A DNA stretch of 64,000 bases from Candidatus Saccharibacteria bacterium UBA6040 (GCA_002429245.1 DIZA01000002.1:1-64000); one strand, 5' to 3'; counted from the first letter of the stretch, positions 33,846 through 43,042 are shown. Notes: generated from the letters alone by a model not told the origin. Translations and numbers: made by a program.

Positions 33846-34763
33846 GTGAAAACAAAACAAAAACGCAGCAAAAAAAGTCCAGATTCAATCATCCGTAAAC
33901 ATCTAAAGCACGCGCTGGTCCCTCATAAAGGAAACCAGTATCGTCCGCATTTAGTTCGCCTTCACGGCATTACGGCTGTTTTAGTCTTGGCTGTTTTTAT
34001 GCAACTTGGGTACGGAATTTTAACGTCGGGACGGCTGGAAGTATTGGGACGAGTTTCTGATATTAGCGCCAGCGATCTTGTGGCTGATACGAATGTCGAA
34101 CGAGAAAAAGCGTCGCTTCCAGATCTGAAGGTAAATGACCAGTTGACTTCAGCTGCCTTTGCGAAAGCAAAAGATATGTTTGCGAATAATTATTGGGCGC
34201 ATGTGTCACCGTCCGGCGTAACGCCATGGAAGTGGATAGGGGATGCGGGCTACAACTACAACGTTGCAGGTGAAAACTTAGCAAAGAATTACCCGACTGC
34301 GCAGGCAACACTAAATGCATGGATGGGATCAACCACGCACCGAGAAAATATTTTGAATGCGAAGTATCAAGATGTCGGTTTTGCGGTCGTTGACGGACTG
34401 CTTGATGGGCGGAATACGACGCTTGTTGTCGCATACTACGGAGCTCCGGCAACTGCTGCGGCAGTTCAAGGGACAACTGATACAAAAATACCTGTCGTCT
34501 ACGCAGCGCCTGTTGAGAACGGTATCGGAAATCCGCTAACATACTTTGGAATAGCGCTACAATCAATGAGTCCAGCTACCTTGGGCGCATTGGCGCTACT
34601 GGCGATCGTGGCTGCAGTTGCCGTCGCGGCACATCACTATCGCAAGAAACTTCCCGTTGCATGGCGGCGAACATGGAGGCTTCATCATGGCATGTATACC
34701 TTCGTTGGAGCACTATTACTTGCCGTTGTCGTTGTCTTTGCGACGGGTGGCGGTCAGATCTAG
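33846..34763 (+). CDS. CAP/SCP-domain (CAP superfamily) membrane protein
   Basis: 305 residues, GTG start with TATAGT 9 nt upstream. A basic N-terminus, a transmembrane segment (about 42-60), then an extracytoplasmic CAP domain (about 75-205) with the AENLAKNY, WMGSTTHRENILNAKYQDVG and VVAYYG hallmarks of bacterial SCP/PR1 proteins. Two further hydrophobic segments (about 243-262 and 284-302) close the chain. CAP proteins are common in Saccharibacteria and Gram-positives; calcium binding or protease-like roles have been proposed. It continues the envelope gene cluster. Confidence 0.85.
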   Translation: MKTKQKRSKKSPDSIIRKHLKHALVPHKGNQYRPHLVRLHGITAVLVLAVFMQLGYGILTSGRLEVLGRVSDISASDLVADTNVEREKASLPDLKVNDQLTSAAFAKAKDMFANNYWAHVSPSGVTPWKWIGDAGYNYNVAGENLAKNYPTAQATLNAWMGSTTHRENILNAKYQDVGFAVVDGLLDGRNTTLVVAYYGAPATAAAVQGTTDTKIPVVYAAPVENGIGNPLTYFGIALQSMSPATLGALALLAIVAAVAVAAHHYRKKLPVAWRRTWRLHHGMYTFVGALLLAVVVVFATGGGQI

Positions 34764-34826
34764 CTTTACATAAGAGGTCATCTCTGTTAAAGTAGGAAAC
34801 TGATCGTTAAATAATAAAGGAATTAT

Positions 34827-35135
34827 ATGACAAAAGCAGTCGTTAAGATCGGTGGCAAGCAATTCGTTGTCAGCGAAAAAGAGACCCTACTGGTGGACCT
34901 CCTCCAGGAAGGAACTAAAGAGCTCACTCTTGATGCACTGTTGGTTATTGATGGTGACACTGTTACCGTTGGTACGCCAACCGTCAAAGATGTGAAAGTT
35001 ACCGCGAAGGTCCTTGAAGACCTCGTAAAGGGTGACAAAGTCCAAGTCATTCGCTACAAAGCGAAGAAGCGTGTTCACAAAGTGAACGGACACCGCCAAA
35101 AGTACAGCAAGATCGAAATTACTTCGATCAAGTAG
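34827..35135 (+). CDS. rplU: 50S ribosomal protein bL21
   Basis: 102 residues starting TKAVVKIGGKQFVV, with the IRYKAKKRVHKVNGHRQKY tail signature. It binds 23S rRNA domain VI. AAAGGAATT precedes the ATG. rpmA (bL27), the usual neighbour in bacteria, does not follow; a terminator and structured elements do. Transcription ends at 35190-35216. Confidence 0.95.
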   Translation: MTKAVVKIGGKQFVVSEKETLLVDLLQEGTKELTLDALLVIDGDTVTVGTPTVKDVKVTAKVLEDLVKGDKVQVIRYKAKKRVHKVNGHRQKYSKIEITSIK

Positions 35136-35162
35136 TACTCTAGTGAATCGTTTTCGCAGTCT

Positions 35163-35222
35163 TAACGGCTGAGAAAACACTCTTTAAAAAGAAACTCCCA
35201 CCGGGAGTTTCTTTTTGCGTTA
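35163..35222 (-). repeat. Partial inverted copy of the structured element (E1), doubling as rplU terminator
   Basis: Read on the minus strand: AACGC, then hairpin AGAAACTCCC/GGGAGTTTCT (35190-35199 with 35203-35212), then AAAGAGTG and TTTTCTCAGCC. The 15-nt AAAGAGTGTTTTCTC is identical to copy E3. The first hairpin and the 5' outer strand are lost. On the plus strand the hairpin plus TTTTT (35212-35216) is a good intrinsic terminator for rplU. Confidence 0.75.
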
Positions 35223-35253
35223 TTACAGTATAGCTTCGCTTTTAACGGCGTTG

Positions 35254-35359
35254 TATGGCGACAAAAGTGTGTGAAAAATATCCTTAGATATTTTTCAGCC
35301 CAACGCTTAAACGATCCTCCTGTGGAGGAATGTTTAAAAAGAGTGCTTTTGGAGCCATA
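35254..35359 (+). repeat. Structured intergenic element, copy E2
   Basis: 106 nt. Outer stem TATGGC-ga-CAAAAG (35254-35267) with CTTTTG-ga-GCCATA (35346-35359); hairpin 1 GAAAAATA/TATTTTTC (35273-35280 with 35289-35296); unpaired AGCCCAACGC (35297-35306); hairpin 2 TTAAAC-ga-TCCTCC with GGAGGA-at-GTTTAA; AAAGAGTG; outer strand. An 8-bp repeat TAACGGCG lies just outside both ends (35243-35250, 35360-35367). It precedes parA. Confidence 0.9.
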
Positions 35360-35433
35360 TAACGGCGGTAAAAACAAACCATACAATCTTGCTCGTGCTA
35401 CAATGTATATAAAGAAAAGGGAACAATACTTTA

Positions 35434-36210
35434 GTGCCGATTGTAATTGCTGTGACGAATCAGAAGGGGGGCGTTGGGAAGACAACGACTGCTATTAATT
35501 TGGCTTATTTCCTGGCCAAAGCTGATAAAAAGACGCTTCTCATTGACTTTGATCCACAGGGGAACGCAACCAGTGGTCTCGGGGTCGATAAGACCGTCCT
35601 GACGGCGACAATGACTGATGTCATTATGGGAACGACCGAACTTGGTAGCATTGTTGTTGCTACAGAGCACAAGAACCTCTGGTTGGCCCCAACAACGTCA
35701 ATCTTGGCGAATACCGAAGTAGAACTTGCGAAGGGCGATAAGCGCTTTACACGGCTAAAGAATGCCATTGATGCCAGTGGTGAAACCTACGATTTTATTA
35801 TTATCGACAGTCCACCGAGTTTGAGCCTTTTGACGGTCAATGGACTGATTGCTGCGAAGTACGTCCTGCTTCCCGTCCAGGCTGAATTCTATGCGCTTGA
35901 AGGTCTGGGACAATTGCTGGAAACGATGAAGATCGTGCGAAAGGGGATGAATCCAGGGCTAGAACTACTTGGCGTGCTTCCAACCATGCTCGATAGCCGC
36001 ACAACCCTCAGTAACCAAGTGCACGAAGAGATCAAACGTCATTTCCCGGGCAAAGTTTTTGATATTACGATTCCACGCAATATTCGTCTTGCCGAGGCAC
36101 CAAGTCACGGTGTCCCAATTGGCGTATATGACAAGTTTTCAAAGGGTTCACGAGCCTATAAGGCGCTTGCCAAAGAAGTCATTCTTCGTACTTCTGCGAG
36201 GACTGCATAA
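35434..36210 (+). CDS. parA: Chromosome partitioning ATPase ParA/Soj
   Basis: 258 residues, GTG start. The deviant Walker A KGGVGKTT is at 10-17 (within TNQKGGVGKTTTAINL), with DFDPQGNAT and IIDSPPSL as further signatures. It has no N-terminal HTH, so it is the chromosomal Soj type. It moves ParB-parS complexes using ATP-dependent DNA binding. Overlaps parB by one base (TAATG). A TACAAT box at 35400 and a long leader precede it. The parAB pair is flanked by copies E2 and E3 of the structured element. Confidence 0.95.
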   Translation: MPIVIAVTNQKGGVGKTTTAINLAYFLAKADKKTLLIDFDPQGNATSGLGVDKTVLTATMTDVIMGTTELGSIVVATEHKNLWLAPTTSILANTEVELAKGDKRFTRLKNAIDASGETYDFIIIDSPPSLSLLTVNGLIAAKYVLLPVQAEFYALEGLGQLLETMKIVRKGMNPGLELLGVLPTMLDSRTTLSNQVHEEIKRHFPGKVFDITIPRNIRLAEAPSHGVPIGVYDKFSKGSRAYKALAKEVILRTSARTA

Positions 36211-37091
36211 TGGCACAGAAAAAAGGCCTCGGGCGCGGCTTTGAGTCATTGATTCCAATGGATTTGTTGGATGATTCCTTCGATCCAACGAATGAACTCG
36301 ACGGGAAGTTGAGCGAGCTGCGTGAACTGTCGATTAGTTCAGTGACTGCCGATCCAGACCAGCCACGACGTACTTTCGACAAAGAGGCTCTCGATGAATT
36401 AGCTGAATCTGTCAAAGAACACGGCGTCCTTCAGCCGATTATTGTGACGAAAAAAGGTGATGGCTACCAAATTGTCGCTGGCGAACGTCGTTACCGCGCA
36501 TCGAAACTTGCAGGGCTCACAAAAATTCCCGCACTTGTTCGTTCGATGAGCGATCAGAATAAACTTGAAATCTCATTAATTGAAAACCTTCAGCGTCGTG
36601 ATCTTAATACAATTGAAACGGCGACTGCTTACCAAAAGCTTCGCGATCAATTTAACCTGACTAACGAAGCGATCGGTAAACGAGTAAACAAATCTCAAAG
36701 CGCCGTTCAAAATACGATGCGCCTCCTCAAGCTTCCGAAGAACGTTCGTGAAGCAATCGCCGAAGGTCGCCTCACCGAAGGTCAAGCTCGTCCACTTATC
36801 TCTTGGGACGAGAAGTTCATCAATGAAGTCGTGCCCCGCATTATCGCTGAAGAGTGGAGTGCTCGTAAAGTTGAACAATACGTCGTCAACGCTCGAAACG
36901 GTCGCAAAGAACCCGAAGTCAAGACCGTCAAAGAAACTGAATCTCGTCACGAAGCAAAAATCGTGTCACTCCGCGGTCGCCTCAAGACTGATGTGAACAT
37001 TCGCGTGAATAACAAGGGCGCAGGAACAATCGTTATTAAGTTCACTGACGAAAAAGACCTAGACCGTTTACAGAAATTACTTGGCGAATAA
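36210..37091 (+). CDS. parB: Chromosome partitioning protein ParB/Spo0J
   Basis: 293 residues: N-terminal KKGLGRGFESLI (ParA-contacting peptide), the CTPase/nuclease-like domain with GERRYRASKLAG, a central HTH (NEAIGKRVNKSQSAVQNTMRL) that reads parS, and a C-terminal dimerisation domain (VRVNNKGAGTIVIKF-like). It spreads on DNA around parS and loads SMC in other bacteria. No canonical 16-bp parS (TGTTTCACGTGAAACA) was found by eye in the window. Confidence 0.95.
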   Translation: MAQKKGLGRGFESLIPMDLLDDSFDPTNELDGKLSELRELSISSVTADPDQPRRTFDKEALDELAESVKEHGVLQPIIVTKKGDGYQIVAGERRYRASKLAGLTKIPALVRSMSDQNKLEISLIENLQRRDLNTIETATAYQKLRDQFNLTNEAIGKRVNKSQSAVQNTMRLLKLPKNVREAIAEGRLTEGQARPLISWDEKFINEVVPRIIAEEWSARKVEQYVVNARNGRKEPEVKTVKETESRHEAKIVSLRGRLKTDVNIRVNNKGAGTIVIKFTDEKDLDRLQKLLGE

Positions 37092-37133
37092 AGCCACGTA
37101 AACGCACAGCTTGGCGCAGTGAAATTCGGAGCG

Positions 37134-37239
37134 CACGGCAGAGAAAACGTGTGAAAAATAGCCCTAGCTATTTTTCAGCCCAACGCTTAAAGAACCTCCC
37201 AGTGGGAGGTTCTTTAAAAAGAGTGTTTTCTCGGCCGTG
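37134..37239 (+). repeat. Structured intergenic element, copy E3
   Basis: 106 nt, same length as E2. Outer stem CACGGC-a-GAGAAAAC (37134-37148) with GTTTTCTC-g-GCCGTG (37225-37239), extendable outward to about 37113-37251; hairpin 1 GAAAAATA/TATTTTTC; AGCCCAACGC (37177-37186); hairpin 2 TTAAAGAACCTCC with GGAGGTTCTTTAA; AAAGAGTG. It lies between parB and the convergent lepB gene. Confidence 0.9.
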
Positions 37240-37259
37240 TGATGCGGAGTTCGCTGCCC

Positions 37260-37865
37260 CTAAGTTGGGAACGCGCGAACTTTATTGAAAGGGAAGATTC
37301 GAAGCGTTGCAGGGCCGATAACGTCGTAAAGCGGAATTGTCCCAAGTCCGCTTCGTGAGTCATAAGAATAATTACCTTGACGGTGGTCACCCGAAACGAA
37401 CAGCTCGCCTGCTGGCACGATCTCATCGACAGTACCGCTGGTTGGGCTGCCTGGTTCACCGTGGTTGTTATCGTCTGGGTTAAAGCCAGTTGGATACGCA
37501 CCATTATAGACAGTGTAGTGGCCATCTTTCAGGACGACGTGTTCACCAGGAAGGCCAATCACACGTTTGACGATGTATTCATCTTCGCTACCTGGGGCAT
37601 ACTGAGGATTCTTAAAGACAATAATTTGCCCACGTTTTGGCGTGTATGTTTTATTTTGTAACTGTGCCCACGTGACGGGAAGGCGGTCAACGATTAAGCG
37701 GTCGCCAGTAAAGAGAGTTGATTCCATGCTTGGCCCGACGACATTAAAGCTTCGGAAAACAAATGTATTGATCAGAATTGTTCCAATTACTACACAGGTA
37801 ATAAAAACCAAAATACTAATGATGTCTTTCGCAAATGGGTGGCGAGTGAAATAAGATGGCTTCAT
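37260..37865 (-). CDS. lepB: Signal peptidase I
   Basis: 201 residues. One N-terminal transmembrane segment (about 15-36). The catalytic Ser46 lies in GPSMEST and the general base Lys100 in YIVKRVIGLPG; SGDHRQGNYSYDSR is the box E signature. It cleaves Sec signal peptides outside the membrane. A TATAAT box lies 11 nt before the start on the minus strand. Single-span, Gram-positive-like form. Confidence 0.95.
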   Translation of the reverse strand: MKPSYFTRHPFAKDIISILVFITCVVIGTILINTFVFRSFNVVGPSMESTLFTGDRLIVDRLPVTWAQLQNKTYTPKRGQIIVFKNPQYAPGSEDEYIVKRVIGLPGEHVVLKDGHYTVYNGAYPTGFNPDDNNHGEPGSPTSGTVDEIVPAGELFVSGDHRQGNYSYDSRSGLGTIPLYDVIGPATLRIFPFNKVRAFPT

Positions 37866-37958
37866 AAACTTGGTTTATTATAGCACGACGATATTAAGAA
37901 TCCGCTTATGTCGGACTTCATAATTTAAGCTTCGTCGGGTATAGTAGGTAAAGTATTT

Positions 37959-39617
37959 ATGAAGAAGAACACACGACCTTCAATTGATGGCTTTATCCCT
38001 CGTCGTCCCGGCAGTCCGCTTGGAGACCTACATGAGAGAGAGGTTGAGAAGCCGATTGACCGATCACTGCACACTGGCGAAAGCACTCGTCAAGCGGTGG
38101 TAGGTGTTGCTCGTGAAGAAAAAATGATTGGTCGATCAGACCTTGATGAGTCACTTCGCCAACTTGATGATCCTGATGAAAAGTCTACTCGACGTTCCCG
38201 TCGTGCGCAGAAAAAACTCGACAAGCAAAAACGTCCGAAGAGTAAAGTCAAACGCATTATTAAGTGGACACTTATCCTTCTTTCGATCATTGGGCTTGGT
38301 CTTGGTGGCTACTTGTTGTTCAAAGCAGTCAACGCTAGTGATTCGGTATTTAAAGGAAGCTTCTTTGATATCGTCAAAAACGATCCTTTAAAGCAAGACG
38401 CGAATGGACGAAGTAACTTCCTTATTCTCGGTACATCAGAAGACGATCCAGGACACCAAGGTGCGAATTTAACTGACACAATTATGGTCCTGAGTATTAA
38501 TCAGACGACAAAAGATGCGTATACCTTTAGTGTTCCACGTGACTTGACCGTTCAGTACGGCGAAGCCTGTGTCTCTGGCTATTCAGGTAAGGTGAACGTT
38601 TACTTTAGTTGTGCGAACGACGGAACAGATGCTGCATCAGAGCAAGATCGCCTGACGAAGACGCAAGCTTTCATCGGTAATATCGTCGGTATGGACATCC
38701 AATACGGTATTCATGTTAATTACACAGTGATGCGTGACGTCGTGAATGCGATCGGTGGTAATATCACCGTGAACATCGAAGGTGACCAGGGTCAAGGACC
38801 TGATCCAAAAATCGGTATTATGGACGCAAACTTCGACTGGAAGTGTGGCGCGAACTACGCAAAACGTAAGACAATCTGTCCTCCGGACGGCCACTTCATC
38901 GATTACCAGCCAGGCCCTCAGGTCCTTGATGCAGAGCACGCATTGTACTTGGCTCAGGCTCGTGGTGACACAACAAATGTTGGACTCGCACAATCTAACT
39001 TCGACCGTGAACGAAACCAACAAAAGATTTTATTGGCGGTTCGTGAAAAGGCGATGTCAACTGGAACGCTGACGAATATAAACGCTGTATCTCAGTTAAT
39101 TGATGCACTTGGTAATAACCTTCGTACAAACATTCAGACAAAAGAGATCCGCACATTGTTAGGACTTGCGAAAGATATTCCGTCTGACAAGATTACTTCG
39201 ATTGATCTTCACGCACCAACAAACCCAATCTTCGATGGATCTGGACAACCAACCGCAGGGTCGTTCTCGTACACTGCGCTGCAGGCATACTTAAATAAAG
39301 TCATTACGCAGGAACCATTTGTGAAGGAAGAGCCACACGTTACCGTTCTGAACGGGAGCGGTACGGCAGGTATGGCGCAAACCGAAGCCGATAAGTTAAT
39401 TGCTAAGGGATTCACCGTGGATACGGTAGGGAACGCCCCTGATACAACAGACGGCAGTGTCTATCCTGCGGTCACTGTATATCAACTGACCGACAAGAAG
39501 CCGCTGACAGCTGCCAAACTCAAAACGTTATATGGTGTCACTCTTAAGACAACCAAGCCACCAGTCAGCGTCGTTGGCGCGACAGACTTCTTGATCATTA
39601 TTGGTCCAACCCAGTAA
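37959..39617 (+). CDS. LytR-CpsA-Psr (LCP) family protein with LytR_C domain
   Basis: 552 residues. A ~100-residue basic cytoplasmic N-terminus (RRSRRAQKKLDKQKR) precedes one transmembrane segment (about 100-122). The LCP domain (about 150-370) has NFLILGTSED, FSVPRDLTV and the Arg-rich LAQARGD...FDRERNQQKILLA motif that binds polyprenyl-phosphate. The C-terminal LytR_C domain (about 450-552) reads VTVLNGSGTAGMAQ. LCP enzymes attach glycopolymers to peptidoglycan. A TATAGT box is 13 nt upstream. Confidence 0.93.
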   Translation: MKKNTRPSIDGFIPRRPGSPLGDLHEREVEKPIDRSLHTGESTRQAVVGVAREEKMIGRSDLDESLRQLDDPDEKSTRRSRRAQKKLDKQKRPKSKVKRIIKWTLILLSIIGLGLGGYLLFKAVNASDSVFKGSFFDIVKNDPLKQDANGRSNFLILGTSEDDPGHQGANLTDTIMVLSINQTTKDAYTFSVPRDLTVQYGEACVSGYSGKVNVYFSCANDGTDAASEQDRLTKTQAFIGNIVGMDIQYGIHVNYTVMRDVVNAIGGNITVNIEGDQGQGPDPKIGIMDANFDWKCGANYAKRKTICPPDGHFIDYQPGPQVLDAEHALYLAQARGDTTNVGLAQSNFDRERNQQKILLAVREKAMSTGTLTNINAVSQLIDALGNNLRTNIQTKEIRTLLGLAKDIPSDKITSIDLHAPTNPIFDGSGQPTAGSFSYTALQAYLNKVITQEPFVKEEPHVTVLNGSGTAGMAQTEADKLIAKGFTVDTVGNAPDTTDGSVYPAVTVYQLTDKKPLTAAKLKTLYGVTLKTTKPPVSVVGATDFLIIIGPTQ

Positions 39618-39646
39618 ACCAGTAGCCGTGTTATAATAGACCCAAT

Positions 39647-40447
39647 ATGGAGTTCTTGAAACTAGTCCGACGTCGCTCTTTTTTGAGTGAAGTGGTGTAC
39701 ACGATTCTTAACATCGCTTTTGCAATTGCACTTGTGGTCGTGATTCGTTATACCGAGTCAATTCCGTTGGCACTTGGCCTCGTCCTTATCAGTAAGTGGC
39801 GCGTGCTCGCAGTGCGTGTTCGTTATTGGTTTGTGAATATTCGCTCGAACCTGGTCGATATTATCGTGAGCGTCAGTGTTGTGCTTCATTTGTACACGAT
39901 TGATACAGCGAATATCGAAGATTACAAGAAACTTATTTTGCTTGGTATCGCAACGGCACTCTACGTTGTTTGGCTATTGATCATTAAGCCTCGTTCAAAG
40001 CGAAGCTACGTTGCTGCGCAAGCGGGGATTGCGATTATTCTTGGAACTGCGGCACTCTACACGATTTCATTTAGCTGGCCCGCTTCTGTTGTGGTTATTG
40101 GTATGTGGCTGATCGGGTACAGTACTGCGAACCACATCCTTAATACCTATGACGATGAGACGCATCCTTTATTCTTGAGCCTGGCATGGAGTACCGTCTT
40201 TGCTGAAATCGGTTGGGTTGCTTACCACTGGACGATCGCTTACTCATTACCTGTCGTTACAAGCCTCCTGGTGCCACAAGTTGCCATCATTGCATTGTTA
40301 CTCGGATTCGTTGCGTACAAGGCATACGATTCGTTTTATCACCACCAAAAGATTCGCACCAGTGATATTGTCTTGCCGTTATTGTTTACGCTCAGCGTGA
40401 TTACGATTCTTGTCTTTGTTTTCAACCGCGTCGGCACAGCGATCTAA
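39647..40447 (+). CDS. Polytopic membrane protein, unknown function
   Basis: 266 residues, about eight hydrophobic segments in four pairs, with few charged loops (RSKWRVLAVRVRYW-type short basic loop near 44-58). TATAAT 9 nt before ATG. No signature motif is visible. It follows the LCP gene and may be an envelope enzyme or a small-molecule carrier; convergent with prmC. Confidence 0.6.
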   Translation: MEFLKLVRRRSFLSEVVYTILNIAFAIALVVVIRYTESIPLALGLVLISKWRVLAVRVRYWFVNIRSNLVDIIVSVSVVLHLYTIDTANIEDYKKLILLGIATALYVVWLLIIKPRSKRSYVAAQAGIAIILGTAALYTISFSWPASVVVIGMWLIGYSTANHILNTYDDETHPLFLSLAWSTVFAEIGWVAYHWTIAYSLPVVTSLLVPQVAIIALLLGFVAYKAYDSFYHHQKIRTSDIVLPLLFTLSVITILVFVFNRVGTAI

Positions 40448-40448
40448 C

Positions 40449-41309
40449 TTAGTCAGAGATTTTCTCGAACAACAATCCATAGCCATCTTGTTCTGAAAGT
40501 AGGAGGCCGTATTTTTTTGCTTCAGCGATAATCGCATTGTGCTGTTCCGGGTCGGCTTCAAGAATCAGGGAGCCACCGTTAATAAGCTTATCTTTCGTTT
40601 GCACAAGTAATTCGTAAATCAGTGCTTTGCCATTGTTGGCCGCAAATAATGCGTCAGCCGGCTCGTGTTCAGTTTCCGGGGATCGTTCCCACTGCGGATC
40701 GACGTAGGGGAGGTTAGCGATGATTATATTAGCGGTGAAGGGGAAGTCGGCTAGCAGGTTACTTTGGATGATTGAAACAAAGGCTTTGAGGTCGGCCGCA
40801 TTCTTCTCGGCAATCTTTAGCGCGTGACGGCTAATGTCAACGAGAGATACGGTTAATTCTGGGTAGAGAAGCTTGGCGGTAATACCGAGGCTACCACTTC
40901 CAGTTCCAACGTCGACTAAGCGAAGGGGGTTCTCTTTTAAGAGTGAGATATTTCGGGGAATGACCTTTTTTAGGAGTTCAATGAGTGCTTCCGATTCAGG
41001 ACGGGGAATCAGGGTCGCTGTTGTGACAGAAAATTGGTGGCCATAAAACTCTTTGTGGCCGATGATATAGGCAACAGGAACGCGTTCAATACGGAGCGCC
41101 AGGCGAGCATTGGCAATATCAATCGCACGATCAGTCAGGATTTCTTCGGGGTGGGCATGCAGGTGACTACGATTGGTACGCAGTGTGTGTGCTAGGATTA
41201 ATTCGCTATCGAGACGAGCAGAGGGAATCTCAGCAAATACCAACTGACGGGTTGCGTCAGCCAGCCAATCGTTAATTGCTAGCGCTGGAGACAGCGAGTT
41301 CTCGTTCAT
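40449..41309 (-). CDS. prmC: Release factor glutamine methyltransferase
   Basis: 286 residues. N-terminal helical domain (about 1-90) and a SAM-binding domain with [12 protein letters not shown]. The catalytic NPPY motif reads NLPY (within [10 protein letters not shown]), a recognised variant in some PrmC/HemK. It methylates the GGQ glutamine of release factors. It overlaps prfA by 38 nt, matching the standard prfA-prmC pair. Confidence 0.93.
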   Translation of the reverse strand: MNENSLSPALAINDWLADATRQLVFAEIPSARLDSELILAHTLRTNRSHLHAHPEEILTDRAIDIANARLALRIERVPVAYIIGHKEFYGHQFSVTTATLIPRPESEALIELLKKVIPRNISLLKENPLRLVDVGTGSGSLGITAKLLYPELTVSLVDISRHALKIAEKNAADLKAFVSIIQSNLLADFPFTANIIIANLPYVDPQWERSPETEHEPADALFAANNGKALIYELLVQTKDKLINGGSLILEADPEQHNAIIAEAKKYGLLLSEQDGYGLLFEKISD

Positions 41310-42342
41310 ATGCTTGAAGATTTTCTACGAGATCGTCAATCGATCCGTTTAATGCTTGTGGGATATTACTTCGGCTGTAGCCAATGCGGTGATCGGTAAT
41401 ACGGTCTTGAGGGAAGTTATACGTACGGATTTTTTCAGAGCGGTCACCAGACCCGATCAGGCCACGTCGTTCAGCGGTTAACTTCGCATTTTCGGCGTCA
41501 GTTTTAATTTGCAGAAGGCGACTACGAAGCACGCTCATGGCTTTTTGCTTGTTCTTGAGTTGGGATTTCTCGTCTTGGTTAATCACGACGAGTCCTGATG
41601 GGATGTGAGTAATACGCACGGCGCTGTCAGTCGTGTTGACTGATTGGCCACCGTGACCACCAGAGCGATAGATGTCGATACGAAGGTCGGCTGGGTTAAT
41701 TTCGATGTCAGTTTCTTCTGCTTCAGGAAGCACAGCAACGGTCACGGTACTGGTGTGAATACGGCCTTGTGATTCGGTGGCGGGGACACGTTGGACGCGG
41801 TGCACGCCAGACTCAAACTTTAATTGAGAATACACAGAGTCGCCACGAACGCTGAAAACAACTTCTTTGTAGCCACCAGTATCATTGGCGCTTTCGCTGA
41901 TAAGCTCGGTCTTCAAGTCATGGTTTTCGCAGTAGCGCAGGTACATACGATACAGTTCGGCCGCGAAAAGACTAGCTTCGTCGCCACCGGCGCCGGCACG
42001 GATTTCGATAATCACGTTTTTGTCGTCGTTGGGGTCTTTTGGTGCCAGCATGAGGAAGAGTTCTTCTTCAAGATCGGCTAGTTTTTGGGTATTTTCTTCG
42101 ATTTCAAGCTTTGCGAGATCTGCAAGTTCGTCGTTTCCACCAGCCATTTCTTTGGCATCAACAATTTGCGCCTCTAAAGATTCGCGGAGGAGGGCTTTCT
42201 CTAAGATCGTTTGTACTTCAATGAAGCGCTTGTTCTTTTTCGAGTAATCAGCGTCAGCGTAGGCATCAGGACGTGCTAAAAAGGCATCGAGCTCTGCTTG
42301 CTCGGTCTGTAATTCTGTAATGTTTAGATTAATCTTTGGCAT
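41272..42342 (-). CDS. prfA: Peptide chain release factor 1
   Basis: 356 residues with the GGQ motif in [16 protein letters not shown], the target of PrmC, and the codon-recognition region [14 protein letters not shown] (PxT in RF1). It terminates translation at UAA and UAG. TGA is also used as a stop in this window, so an RF2 should exist elsewhere. Directly downstream (2 nt) of the small membrane protein gene. Confidence 0.96.
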   Translation of the reverse strand: MPKINLNITELQTEQAELDAFLARPDAYADADYSKKNKRFIEVQTILEKALLRESLEAQIVDAKEMAGGNDELADLAKLEIEENTQKLADLEEELFLMLAPKDPNDDKNVIIEIRAGAGGDEASLFAAELYRMYLRYCENHDLKTELISESANDTGGYKEVVFSVRGDSVYSQLKFESGVHRVQRVPATESQGRIHTSTVTVAVLPEAEETDIEINPADLRIDIYRSGGHGGQSVNTTDSAVRITHIPSGLVVINQDEKSQLKNKQKAMSVLRSRLLQIKTDAENAKLTAERRGLIGSGDRSEKIRTYNFPQDRITDHRIGYSRSNIPQALNGSIDDLVENLQAYERELAVSSASN

Positions 42343-42343
42343 A

Positions 42344-42637
42344 TTATTTCTTTGTCGTCGCGAGGAGGACGATTCCTATAATTAAAGCGGGGAGCCACGT
42401 AAGAACACTGACACTACCCATGACGAACAGAAGGATGTTGACAATCGTGATACCGATAGGGGTTGGCGCGAAGGCTTCACCGTCGGCAGGGAGTTGCGTT
42501 GTTGGGTTAAATACGAAGTTAATAACTGCGAAGAGGAGAAAGGCAACGATAATAAGTACCGTTGGTGCAATCAGGAGCCATAGGGCGCCTTTTGTGCGTC
42601 GAGTCACTTTGTGCGGTGCTGATTGTGTTGTTGCCAC
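42344..42637 (-). CDS. Small two-helix membrane protein
   Basis: 97 residues with hydrophobic segments at about 18-42 and 66-92 linked by a [15 protein letters not shown] loop. Basic residues at the N-terminus (KVTRRTKGA) suggest a cytoplasmic start. No family recognised. It precedes prfA by one base and shares its transcript. Confidence 0.6.
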   Translation of the reverse strand: MATTQSAPHKVTRRTKGALWLLIAPTVLIIVAFLLFAVINFVFNPTTQLPADGEAFAPTPIGITIVNILLFVMGSVSVLTWLPALIIGIVLLATTKK

Positions 42638-42672
42638 TGTGTTCTCCTTAAATAACTATCTTTATTCTAACA

Positions 42673-42705
42673 AAAAAGAGCCTTATCAGATATAAGGCTC
42701 TTTTT
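42673..42705 (-). terminator. Terminator after rpmE
   Basis: A perfect 14-bp stem AAAAAGAGCCTTAT (42673-42686) with ATAAGGCTCTTTTT (42692-42705). Read on the minus strand it is followed by a T run, separating rpmE from the prfA operon. Confidence 0.9.
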
Positions 42706-42715
42706 GAAAGGGTGG

Positions 42716-43042
42716 CTAGTTTTCGCTTGAAGCTTTTTTAGCTTTGTTCGCAGCGTTTTTCTTTGCCTTGTTAGCAAGTTCAACTTTGCGAGCTTCTGCA
42801 GCTGCAGCACGGTTCTTGAATCGGTCGACACGACCTTCGGTGTCGATGATCTTTTCTTCACCGGTGAAGAACGGGTGAGAAGCACTTGAAATGTGCAACT
42901 TAACGAGTGGGTACTCGTTGCCGTCTTCCCATTTAATAGTTTCGGTGGTTTGTGCCGTTGACTGAGTCAAGAAAGCAAAACCGGCCGTATCATCGCTAAA
43001 TACGACGGGGCGGTAGTCACTTGGGTGTAGGTTAGTCTTCAT
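42716..43042 (-). CDS. rpmE2: 50S ribosomal protein bL31, type B
   Basis: 108 residues: [15 protein letters not shown] opens a type B bL31 (no zinc-binding CxxC), [20 protein letters not shown] ends the conserved part. A ~35-residue basic Ala/Lys-rich tail ([14 protein letters not shown]) extends beyond the usual ~85 residues. It bridges subunits at B1b. Own promoter region in the gap shared with rpsB. Confidence 0.93.
   Translation of the reverse strand: MKTNLHPSDYRPVVFSDDTAGFAFLTQSTAQTTETIKWEDGNEYPLVKLHISSASHPFFTGEEKIIDTEGRVDRFKNRAAAAEARKVELANKAKKNAANKAKKASSEN

Noticed and set aside
36210..37091. Frameshift between parA and parB
   Set aside because: The one-base TAATG overlap is a normal coupling signal; both proteins are full length.
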